From: CALEUX01 sp037439945
GTDB taxonomy: Bacteria; Bacteroidota; Bacteroidia; Bacteroidales; Marinilabiliaceae
Assembly (NCBI GenBank): GCA_037439945.1
Contig: JBBIVA010000051.1
Span: forward strand, 1 to 23,439
DNA length: 23,439 nucleotides
Direction: 5' to 3'
Positions 1-8,300 of this stretch are shown here, piece after piece. Under the pieces are notes generated by a model. The model had not been told where the DNA came from and ran no database searches. It saw only the letters and a list, made by a program, of their open reading frames with translations. How positions within the stretch are numbered: the first letter of the stretch is position 1; each line of letters starts with the position of its first letter. The position numbers were made by a program, and so were the translations under genes.

Positions 1-15
1 AAAAATTATTTACTT

Positions 16-1725
16 ATGAAAAAGAGAAAATATTTATATACAATAATTGCTGCCTTTCTATCAATAGCAATTTCATGTTCAGATAGTTACCTTGAGGAAA
101 AACCATATTCCTACTACAGAACCGGACATACAGATGCATCAACCATTGATGCCCAGATAATGGGCCTTCACCGAACTTTTGCTGAATTATGGGGATGGAG
201 CAGCCAACAAGGATTTTTGTCGTGCTGGCAAATCGGAACCGACATTTGTAGCCCTGGCGCTACGCAAGGTGTCGAAAACCCATTCTATCAGTATGCCAAC
301 CTTAATTCAGAAAATGCCGGAGTAGCATGGCTATGGCGAAAATGTTACGACTTTATTAACCATGCAAATTTGATTATTTACACTTTAGGGGATGAAAATA
401 ACAAACCAGCAGTTGCCGAAGCAAAATTTTTCCGTGCTTATGCATATAATATCCTGGTAAATTTGTGGGGTGATGTTCCCTTGTTAAAAGCCCCTGTTTC
501 AGTGCCAACTTTCAATTTTACCCGGCAAAGTGTTGAAGAGATAGACCAATTAATAGAATCAGATTTAACCTATGCCATTCAAAATTTGCCCGAATTGGGA
601 AAAGCTGCAAGGGAGAGCCGAATCAATCAGGATATGGCCCGACATTTGGCAGCAGAGGCTTATTTACGGATGGGAATGAGGGCAAATTCATATTTTTTAA
701 AAGCTGAGATTGTTGCCGGTGAGATTATAGGCAACACAAAATACTCACTTATTAGCGCAAGGTATGGAAAATTTACCAATGAAGCAGGAGATTTTTATCG
801 TGATATGTTTCGATATGGTAACCAACGACGTTCACAGGGAAATACTGAAGCCATATGGACATTTGAAATGGAATATAACAGGCTGGTTGCAGGAGGAACA
901 ATTGACAATCCACAATTTAGAAGGGTTTGGCAACCCGCTTACCATAAATGGTCAGGAATGGTAAATGCTGATTCACTCGGGGGAAGGGGAAATGGACGCC
1001 TAAGACTTAGCAATTTCATGAAATACACTGTTTGGAAAGGAATGGCAGGTGATATACGAAATAGTAATTTCAATATACGGAGATACACCCATTATAACCG
1101 ACCGGGCTACACTGAAGAAATCGGTATTACTGCTAAAGGTTTCCGAGTCTCCAAAACTTCAGCAAGTGCAGTTCAAATAATTACAATAAAAACTGGTGAC
1201 CGTGTTATACCTTTCGAAACTGACAGTCTTGAAGTATGGTATCCGTATTGCACTAAATGGGGAGGTTATGACCCTAATGATGATTTTGGTTTCGCAATAG
1301 TAAAGGACTGGCCAATAATGCGCCTTGGGGAAACTTATTTGCTTAGGGCAGAAGCCAGGTTCCGCCAGAATAACCCTATAGGGGCTGCTGAAGATATTAA
1401 CGTTCTTCGCAACAGGGCTTTTAAAACAGCCCGTGAAAAAACAGGTAATATTAACCTTGGCAAGGTTAGCGCTGCTGATATTAGCATTGATTTTATACTC
1501 GATGAAAGGGCCAGGGAACTAATTGGTGAAGAAAACCGCAGAATGACACTGGTAAGAACCCGTAAACTTAAAGACCGTATTACAATAAATGGGGATAATT
1601 CTCCGGTTGGAAAGTTTATTACCGGATTCATGGATTACAACTCACTATTACCTATACCTTTAAATGAAATCAGACTTAACAAGGATGCCAATATAATCCA
1701 AAATCCCGGATATGAAGTTAATTAA
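16..1725 (+). CDS. SusD/RagB-family glycan-binding outer-membrane lipoprotein
   Basis: This 569-residue protein is a SusD-like lipoprotein. In this family the protein sits on the outer face of the outer membrane and acts as a lid on a TonB-dependent SusC transporter, capturing oligosaccharides. The N-terminus has a lysine-rich start, a hydrophobic stretch and a lipobox ending at Cys21 (residues 18-21, AISC), followed by the usual YLEEKP segment. The helical core contains the family pattern around residues 130-150 (EAKFFRAYAYNILVNLWGDVP). The C-terminal RagB/SusD region has ILDERARELIGEENRR near residue 495 and ends in the typical PLNEIRLNKDANIIQNPGY. Length is normal for the family. Only 15 bases precede the ATG, so a susC partner is expected just outside the left edge; this is inferred. 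The substrate cannot be read from the sequence. Confidence 0.95.
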   Translation: MKKRKYLYTIIAAFLSIAISCSDSYLEEKPYSYYRTGHTDASTIDAQIMGLHRTFAELWGWSSQQGFLSCWQIGTDICSPGATQGVENPFYQYANLNSENAGVAWLWRKCYDFINHANLIIYTLGDENNKPAVAEAKFFRAYAYNILVNLWGDVPLLKAPVSVPTFNFTRQSVEEIDQLIESDLTYAIQNLPELGKAARESRINQDMARHLAAEAYLRMGMRANSYFLKAEIVAGEIIGNTKYSLISARYGKFTNEAGDFYRDMFRYGNQRRSQGNTEAIWTFEMEYNRLVAGGTIDNPQFRRVWQPAYHKWSGMVNADSLGGRGNGRLRLSNFMKYTVWKGMAGDIRNSNFNIRRYTHYNRPGYTEEIGITAKGFRVSKTSASAVQIITIKTGDRVIPFETDSLEVWYPYCTKWGGYDPNDDFGFAIVKDWPIMRLGETYLLRAEARFRQNNPIGAAEDINVLRNRAFKTAREKTGNINLGKVSAADISIDFILDERARELIGEENRRMTLVRTRKLKDRITINGDNSPVGKFITGFMDYNSLLPIPLNEIRLNKDANIIQNPGYEVN

Positions 1726-1760
1726 ATAGAATATTATCAGGGCTTAATTTGTTAATGAGT

Positions 1761-1823
1761 AGGTTAACCCCGGATTAGTCATTAGTAATGCAATGAACTA
1801 ATGGCTTAGCCGGGTTTAACCCT
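1761..1823. repeat. Long imperfect hairpin (26-27 bp arms)
   Basis: The left arm 1761-1786 and right arm 1797-1823 are near-perfect inverted repeats around a 10-base loop (aatgcaatga). The outer part of each arm is GGTTAACCCCGG-like and the inner part is ATTAGT/ACTAAT. Arms this long are unusual for an ordinary terminator, and no T-run follows directly. It could be transcribed as a 3' stabilising stem of the susD message or be a small palindromic repeat element. It does not fit the integron attC core consensus. Confidence 0.6.
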
Positions 1824-1844
1824 ACCGGATGGTAAGTACAGGCT

Positions 1845-1904
1845 GCTTAAGAAAAGCTTAATTTGTAAGCTTTTATGATTATAAATATTTAGTTTTTCTT
1901 AAGC
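1845..1904. terminator. Nested hairpin, possible terminator after the susD-like gene
   Basis: The inner stem aaaagctta (1852-1860) pairs perfectly with taagctttt (1866-1874) around a 5-base loop. Outer arms gcttaagaaaa (1845-1855) and ttttcttaagc (1894-1904) are also perfect complements, so two alternative pairings share the left side. The stems are AT-rich, with T-runs on both strands. A bidirectional terminator for the convergent genes is plausible but weak by GC content. Confidence 0.4.
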
Positions 1905-2116
1905 AATTTGTTAAAATAGAAATCACATATTCAACAACTTAAGACAATAAATTTCTAATAACGGCGTCATCAGAAAAACCGGCTAAAGACAAATTTGGGT
2001 TAATAATAACCTGCTTCGTGTTATAATTATTTTTGAGTATTATAAAATTTAAGATTGTCGAAGGTTTAACTATTGTAAATGAGTTAATTTCAAAAGGCTT
2101 TTGGGTTACATAATTT

Positions 2117-3112
2117 CTAAAAATACCTGATTGATTTAATAGTTCTGTCTTCTTCTGATTTTTTCCTTCGAAGGAACTCACGATCGCGGTTCCTAACAAA
2201 AAATTTATTAATATCGAAGCTAAGTGTTATTTCCTGGCTGCCAATATTTCCAAATTTGGTACCTGCCAATGGAAAATCATATGAATACAATATACCAAGG
2301 TTTTTGTTGATTTGAGCACCCAGCATAATTGCCCCGGCAGTATTTAATCTGTACGATGCTCCAACATTTATTATATCCACAATTGTAAACATGCCGGTAA
2401 TATCATTGTTGGAAATACCATTATCAACAAACCTTCCCATCCATGTTAATTTAAGACTCAGTGGTTCAGCTATTAAAAAATAATACCCCGCCGATACATA
2501 ATAATGCCTTAAAATGCTGAATGCATCAGTATTTGCATCAATGCTAATTTTGTTTAAAGGTATTTGGGGCACCGAAAAACTAACATACCACGATGGAGTA
2601 AATACCACTAAACCAGAACCAAAAGTTGGTTTAATTGCATTGGAGATATTCTGTCCAAAAAGAGGATCATTATCATTTACTATGTTCAGATTATTTAAAC
2701 CAACCGAGTAGGTGTTTAATCCTGTATTTAAGCCAAAAGATACGAATGCCCTCCGGTTAATCCTTGCAAGGTATGAGTAAGCAAATGATAGATGATGGTG
2801 AGTAACTGGCCCTGCCATATCGGTCATAAGGGAACCTCCCACCGAAATTTTTGACCTGTTTATAGGAGAATGGGCTAAAGCAAAGTATGTTTGGGGGGCT
2901 CCATCTATTCCCATCCATTGCTGCCGTATACCTAAATCAATTGCAAGTGAGTTTCTTGTTCCGGCAAATGCAGGGTTTATTATTAATGGATTGTTGAAAT
3001 ATTGTGTTATTATTGATTGTTGCTGGGAATTGGCAGGAACAAAAAATAAAGGGGCCACAACAGATAAAAATAATCTTAAGTAAAATCCGTATATTTTTTT
3101 ATTCACAGCCAT
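2117..3112 (-). CDS. PorP/SprF-family type IX secretion outer-membrane protein (copy 2)
   Basis: Exported protein of the PorP/SprF family, beta-barrel outer-membrane proteins tied to the type IX secretion and gliding machinery. SprF in Flavobacterium is needed for surface delivery of SprB. Seen here: a signal peptide (MAVNKKIYGFYLRLFLSVV...ANSQ) and the family's N-terminal motif, YFNNPLIINPAFAGT followed by RQQWMGIDGAPQTYFALAHSP. The rest is alternating short strands of a barrel, and the length (331 aa) fits. I start at the ATG at 3110-3112 because it lies 4 bases after the upstream stop and has AGG a few bases before it; an in-frame ATG 8 codons earlier would overlap the upstream gene. It is tightly coupled to the type B substrate just upstream and is probably its cognate export partner (inference). 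Confidence 0.9.
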   Translation of the reverse strand: MAVNKKIYGFYLRLFLSVVAPLFFVPANSQQQSIITQYFNNPLIINPAFAGTRNSLAIDLGIRQQWMGIDGAPQTYFALAHSPINRSKISVGGSLMTDMAGPVTHHHLSFAYSYLARINRRAFVSFGLNTGLNTYSVGLNNLNIVNDNDPLFGQNISNAIKPTFGSGLVVFTPSWYVSFSVPQIPLNKISIDANTDAFSILRHYYVSAGYYFLIAEPLSLKLTWMGRFVDNGISNNDITGMFTIVDIINVGASYRLNTAGAIMLGAQINKNLGILYSYDFPLAGTKFGNIGSQEITLSFDINKFFVRNRDREFLRRKKSEEDRTIKSIRYF

Positions 3113-3116
3113 TTTT

Positions 3117-4076
3117 TTACCTGTTGAGGTATACAAAACCGGTTAATTCCTTTTTTAATCCTTTTAGGCGTATTAAATAATAATAAGTTCCCCGTGGAGC
3201 AGGTTTTCCATTGTAATTGCCTTTGTTGCCAACACCGTCCCAGTTATTTTCATACTCGCTGTTCTCGTAAACCATATTTCCGTTGCGGTCTATTATTTTT
3301 ATGTATGAATTTGGGAAATGTCTGAATTCAGGAATAAAAAATGTATTATTAAATTCATCTCCATTTGGCGAAAAACCGGAAGGTATATTGAATTTATGGT
3401 TTATGTTATCGCCCATAATTATAAAAACCCATGCCTTTGCACAATCACCTTCAGCATCACAAACTTTATACTCAAGAGAGTCCGTTCCGGCGAAAAACGA
3501 CTCAAACTCCGGTATAATATTGTTATTTGGTGTAACCGTTGAACTTCCAAAATTAAGATTAGTTGTAATTGTTATTGCCACAGGAAGGTCGTATATAAAA
3601 AGGTCATTGGCCAATACTTCTATTTCCGGGTTACTGCCATCAGATATTTTTACAGTATCATTAACCGCAATTGGCTTAAAATCAAAATTCCTAACTTCGG
3701 CTTTTACAACGGCAATTCCGCAATTATCATAAATATTGCAAACCCTGTATTCAAAATCATCTAACCCTACAAAATTAAAATCCGGTGTATACTTTATAGT
3801 AAAATCTTCCATTACCTCGGCTTTCCCGAACCGCGGACTCCTTGTAATGGTAACACTTTTAACACCATCAGCCAATCCATAATCGTTATTTAAAACCGGT
3901 GCAAACCATGATGAGTTTTCAAACATTTCAATACGGTCGTCATTGGCATTTACAACAGGATTCTGATTCTGAAATATATCTTGTTGAACCAAACCGGGTT
4001 TTTTATTTACTGACGGTTGCATGGAAGCGCAAACAAATAACAAACAAAGTAATATAAATGCACGGTTATTTTTCAT
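3117..4076 (-). CDS. Small T9SS type B substrate with two cadherin-like domains
   Basis: A 319-residue secreted protein. Residues 1-20 form a hydrophobic signal segment. Two tandem cadherin-like/Big_9-type domains follow: about 40-128 (VVNANDD...VLNNDYG...GLDDFEYRVC) and 134-222 (PIAVNDT...VLANDLF...GTDSLEYKVCD). Each ends with a Cys pair (C113/C119 and C206/C212). Residues 228-319 match the gliding-motility-associated C-terminal domain, the type B T9SS sorting signal: IPSGFSPNGDEFNN, then IKIIDRNGNMVYE, NNWDG and GTYYYLIRL. In the family this tail directs export across the outer membrane and surface attachment. The stop is 4 bases from the start of the next gene, a PorP/SprF protein, so the two are surely co-transcribed. 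The ligand is unknown. A lipoprotein reading of C16 is unlikely because the preceding residues do not form a lipobox. Confidence 0.88.
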   Translation of the reverse strand: MKNNRAFILLCLLFVCASMQPSVNKKPGLVQQDIFQNQNPVVNANDDRIEMFENSSWFAPVLNNDYGLADGVKSVTITRSPRFGKAEVMEDFTIKYTPDFNFVGLDDFEYRVCNIYDNCGIAVVKAEVRNFDFKPIAVNDTVKISDGSNPEIEVLANDLFIYDLPVAITITTNLNFGSSTVTPNNNIIPEFESFFAGTDSLEYKVCDAEGDCAKAWVFIIMGDNINHKFNIPSGFSPNGDEFNNTFFIPEFRHFPNSYIKIIDRNGNMVYENSEYENNWDGVGNKGNYNGKPAPRGTYYYLIRLKGLKKELTGFVYLNR

Positions 4077-4118
4077 GTGGTTTAATCACCATAGTGGCTA
4101 TTTGTGGTTTTATTAATG

Positions 4119-4126
4119 CAAACATA
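4119..4126 (-). promoter_or_regulatory. Possible Bacteroidota -7 box before the small type B substrate
   Basis: On the minus strand this reads TATGTTTG, matching the Bacteroidota primary sigma factor -7 consensus TAnnTTTG, 43 bases before the ATG. The 162-bp gap before the gene leaves room for an internal promoter. No TTG box lies at the right distance, so support is weak. The same octamer lies upstream of the large adhesin. Confidence 0.3.
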
Positions 4127-4238
4127 ATAATTTTAGTGTTAAAACATTTTGCCATCCCGCAAATATTGAATTATTAGGGACAATTATTAAAATAAGGGAA
4201 ATTAATTATTCAATACCAGTCTTGACCATTAAAAACAT

Positions 4239-5267
4239 TTATTTGAATATTTTTTGAAAAATTCCTTTTTTCGGTGGTGTAATTATAATCTGCTCTAAGG
4301 GGTCATTTTCTTTATTACACTTAATTCTGGCAATACTTTTGCCATTACAAATATTAAAACCTGCCACAAGTAAAAAGGAGCTTCCAAATTGCTTTTGTGC
4401 AGATGTTAAACCATGCTGATATTCAACTCCCAAACTTAAACTTTTATATAATATCCCTGCTGTTGAAGCCACCCCCAGGTCCTTACCAAATTGCATATCC
4501 ATGGTACGCCGGTATGATAATAGTCCCCAAAATGCAAGGTCAGGATCAGGCGTAGGCATTGTCATTTTTACATTAACATCCATTCTGCTGTTTGGCAATG
4601 AGTTACGTCTGTAATAAATTAATGGTTCAAGGAAAAGGTCACGGTTTGGAATTTTGAATTTATAACTGCTGTGCAAATGTATGTCAACCGGCAGGTCCGG
4701 TTCCCATACGTTTTCGTAAAGAGGGTTACTTTGGGGTAACATATTTGTAAATGCAGCGCCCAGCTCATATTTATTTACTCTTAAAATTAACCCACTGTTG
4801 GCATTAAAGCCCAAGCCACTTTCAACCCCTCCGTTTATTATTGGGTCACCACCAACTCCACCGGTAAATCCTGATTGGTCTATTAATGCCTGTTCAATAT
4901 AGGCTGAAAGACCAAATGAAAGTGTTATGGGCCCCCTCATGTTATCACGCAGTAAAACCTTTACCGAAATTGATTGCTGAAACCCAATTTTTTTATTATA
5001 GCCGTTTCGGTCATTATAAATATAGGTGCCTGATCCCAGGTTTGTTTTTAAAGGTGTTTGGTAAGTTAATATTTGCGTTGTTGGGGCCAGGTCCACTCCA
5101 AACCATTGCTTTTGAAAATATGCACTAATTTGATTGGAACTATTTATGTCTCCGGCATTTCCCGGATTCATTAAAAACATATCATATACATACCTGTTGG
5201 TTATGTAATATCTTTGTCCGGACATTGAGACGGATAAAAGAAACAAAAGTAATATGGTAAGTATCAT
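4239..5267 (-). CDS. PorP/SprF-family type IX secretion outer-membrane protein (copy 1)
   Basis: A 342-residue exported PorP/SprF-family protein. The signal peptide is MILTILLLFLLSVSMSGQ, and it is followed by the family signature YDMFLMNPGNAGD and then FQKQWFGVDLAPTTQILTYQTP. Glycine- and aromatic-rich strands follow, typical of an outer-membrane barrel. The ATG at 5265-5267 is preferred; a GTG two codons upstream (5271-5273) is possible. It follows the 1532-residue adhesin by about 70 bases on the same strand, the order seen for sprB-sprF. I infer that it serves that adhesin. It is diverged from the second copy at 2117-3112, which argues for specialised partners over a recent duplication. 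Confidence 0.9.
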   Translation of the reverse strand: MILTILLLFLLSVSMSGQRYYITNRYVYDMFLMNPGNAGDINSSNQISAYFQKQWFGVDLAPTTQILTYQTPLKTNLGSGTYIYNDRNGYNKKIGFQQSISVKVLLRDNMRGPITLSFGLSAYIEQALIDQSGFTGGVGGDPIINGGVESGLGFNANSGLILRVNKYELGAAFTNMLPQSNPLYENVWEPDLPVDIHLHSSYKFKIPNRDLFLEPLIYYRRNSLPNSRMDVNVKMTMPTPDPDLAFWGLLSYRRTMDMQFGKDLGVASTAGILYKSLSLGVEYQHGLTSAQKQFGSSFLLVAGFNICNGKSIARIKCNKENDPLEQIIITPPKKGIFQKIFK

Positions 5268-5337
5268 TCTCACTAAGAGGGCATTACAAGGTTTAAGGTT
5301 GTTTTTTTACTGCTTATGATTTAATTTTTCTGTGTCG

Positions 5338-8300
5338 CTATTCTCTCTTTACTGTAATATTGCCCTTTAAAATCTTACTAACGGGCACCAATTGAATTAC
5401 ATACCAATAGTCATCTGAAGGAACGGGCCTGTTTAAATATTCACCATTCCATCCGGGCGAAGATGCCTTATATTTAATTAAAAGCTTTCCGTACCTGTCA
5501 TATATTGATATTATTGATTCGGGCAATTCTTCAATTCCTTTTATTTCCCACCTGTCGTTATATCCATCTCCATTTGGGGTAAAGTAATTGGGCACATCCA
5601 GTTCATAATGTGAGTCCAGAACAAAGGACAATGAATCCATACATCCCTTGGAGTCGATTACCCAAACTGTATGGTTTCCATTGGGAACCTTTTTAAAAAT
5701 ATGGCTGTTTTGAACGTTCCCATCGTCCATAAAATATCTAAACGGCTGATTTCCACCATCTGCCAATACGGTTACCTGCGCATAATAAACAGTGTCAATG
5801 GCAGTAATATATGGAGGGGGGTTAAAAATAGCGTTAATTGTATCATTCAGAAAAAAGCATCCATCAAAAATTCTCACCCAATACTCACCGGTTTGGTTTA
5901 TCGTTATTGCCTGATCGGTTGATCCATTGTTCCAGTTGTAACTCTGTATTGGTCTTATTTCCTGAAAAGTATGATATGAAACAATTGTTTCAATTCCTGC
6001 ATCCAATATCCTCTCCTCAGGTTCACATGCTTCTATATCATTACCAATCGAGAAATCAGGGTCATTTAAGAAAGTAACAATTTTGGAATCCCATCCCCAG
6101 CAACCATTGGTATCCTGTACCCTTACAATGTTAACTGTATCAAGAAGATTGGCATAAATGGTACGGCCAAGTTCCCCGTTGTGCCATTGGTATCCAACAA
6201 ACCCTTCGGGTGCTGTAATTGAAAAAGGGTAATCAACAGGGCAAATATATTCATCCTGCCCCAAATCGATTGAAGGGACAGGGTGCCACGAAATTCTTCT
6301 GGTTCCGCTGTTTTTACACCCCTTACTGTCGGTTACCCGGGCAGTAAAAGTGCCATCGGCTACGTTAATTGAGGTAATATTCTTTTGCCCGGTTGACCAT
6401 AATATTTCAGGATAGTTCGGAAGGGTTAAGTTTGTTAAAACGCCGGCACAAACTGTTATGTCAGGCCCTAAATTAACTGCGGGCAATGGACTAACAACCA
6501 CATTAACCTGTTCGCTTGACGAGCAACCGTTATTTGTCCATACATCCAATTTATAAATCTGGTTAGTACTTACAAAAATAAAATTAGGCTGATTATCTGA
6601 TTTGTCATTATTCCATTCATACCTTACATAATCCGGACGAGCCTCTATTTTTATTACGTCTCCCTGGCACATTTCACGGTCACTGCCCAAATCAAATTTT
6701 GGCGATGAAAGGTGGCTTAATACCAGGGAAGCGCTGTTTACACAATTATTATTATCAGTAACGGTTAGGGTAAATGAACCGGTGTTGGTCACTGCCCAAT
6801 TTCCATTAACCGGTCCGGTGGTCGATGTAGCGCCGTGTGACCATTGATATTCCTTAATATCAGCAGGAACCGATAGCGGGGAAACCAGGTTGTAAGCAAC
6901 ATTATCACAATATGAAGCATTGTTTAAATTTAATGGTTCAATTGTATGCCAGTTAACACTGGCTGTTTTTATACTGAAACAACCTTTATCATCCCAAACA
7001 GTTACAGTGTAATCCCCAATAGAATTTGATGTAATGGTAGGATTTGTAGCTCCTGTGCTCCACAAATATTTTGATGGAGGGGTACCAATGTCCGACCACC
7101 AGTTAGTTATACCAAGAGTCAATGTTGTATTTGGACATACAGTAATATCATTAAAATCAAAAGTAGGCCTTTCAATTACCGTAACATTAATATTGTCCTG
7201 ATTTTTGCAACCGTTAGCTTGCCAGGCAGTTAGTGAATATATTCCTGGATCCGAAACCTGTAAAAAAAGATCAGTTCCTATAAATGCCGGGTTGGATGAG
7301 GTTGTCCATTCATACCTCACAAAGCTGTGGTTTTGAGTTTCAATTTTTATAGTATCACCACGGCAAATGTCAATTTTATCTCCTCCAAGCGTTAAGTCGG
7401 GAACAGTTAATACAGTCAGATAAAAATCATCAGAAATTGAACAACCATTCCCATCAATTGCAGAAATTAAATACCTGCCCTGGTCGGTAGCCGGATCGGC
7501 GCTGTTAATGGTATAGGTGGGGGTTCCGGTAGCCACATTTACAGGTGTACCGGTACCGTTTAAACTAAACTCCCAAGAATAGTTTGAAAAGCTGTTATCA
7601 ATGTTTATTGTAATATTGTCGTTAATACATACACTGGTATCTTTCCCAAATGAAAAAACAGTTTCGTTGTACCACCTGAAAATGGCCGTATCCCTTTTAG
7701 AGCAGCCGAAACTGTTTTTTACTTCAACCCAAATATTGTTTGAAGGTGATGTTAATGTTAATGTGGGTGAAGTTGAGCCGTTTGACCAAAGGTATGAACT
7801 GAAAGCTCCCGGTGAGAAAACTCCGGGTTGGCCGGGGCAAACCCAAATGTCGTTTAAAATAAGGCCCGGTAAAGGATTAACAGTTATGTTCCTTGAATAT
7901 GATTTGGTACAACTCTGTTCGCTCCAGGCAGTTAAGGTATAATTTCCCGAAACGGTGGCAACTATATAATTTAAAGTATCAGCCGGATTGGAAACCCCAT
8001 TTACTGCCCATTGGTAGCGTTTCATTGGAGTTGTATTTCTTATAATATCGCCTTCGCAAACTGAATTTCCTGCCAGATCCCAATCAATTGTAACATCATT
8101 ATGGCCTGATACCATTACCGACTTTGTTGAAGAGCAGCCCAAATCATCAGTTATTGTTAATGAAACTTCGGTTGATGTTCCCGGCGCAGGATTAATTGAA
8201 AAGGTATTAGCTGTAATATTACTTGGTTTCCAAAGAAATTTTTCGTTATTATTAAACCCGTTAATAGTATAGGTTATCGATTCCCCCGGACATACTATTG

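Larger units (their letters stand above)
1726..2116. other. Non-coding gap between convergent susD-like and porP/sprF-like genes
   Basis: This 391-bp gap lies between two convergent genes. It holds two inverted-repeat structures, annotated separately (1761-1823 and 1845-1904). I see no convincing reading frame; the reverse-strand frame running through 1939-2199 overlaps the end of the neighbouring gene and has no family features. The rest is AT-rich. Confidence 0.6.

Noticed and set aside
1761..1823. Palindrome as an integron attC site
   Set aside because: The arm ends do not fit the RYYYAAC/GTTRRRY core pair, and no integrase or cassette structure is present.
3113..3136. Eight-codon upstream extension of the second PorP/SprF gene
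   Set aside because: It would overlap the upstream stop, and the signal peptide starts more naturally at the ATG at 3112, which has AGG before it.
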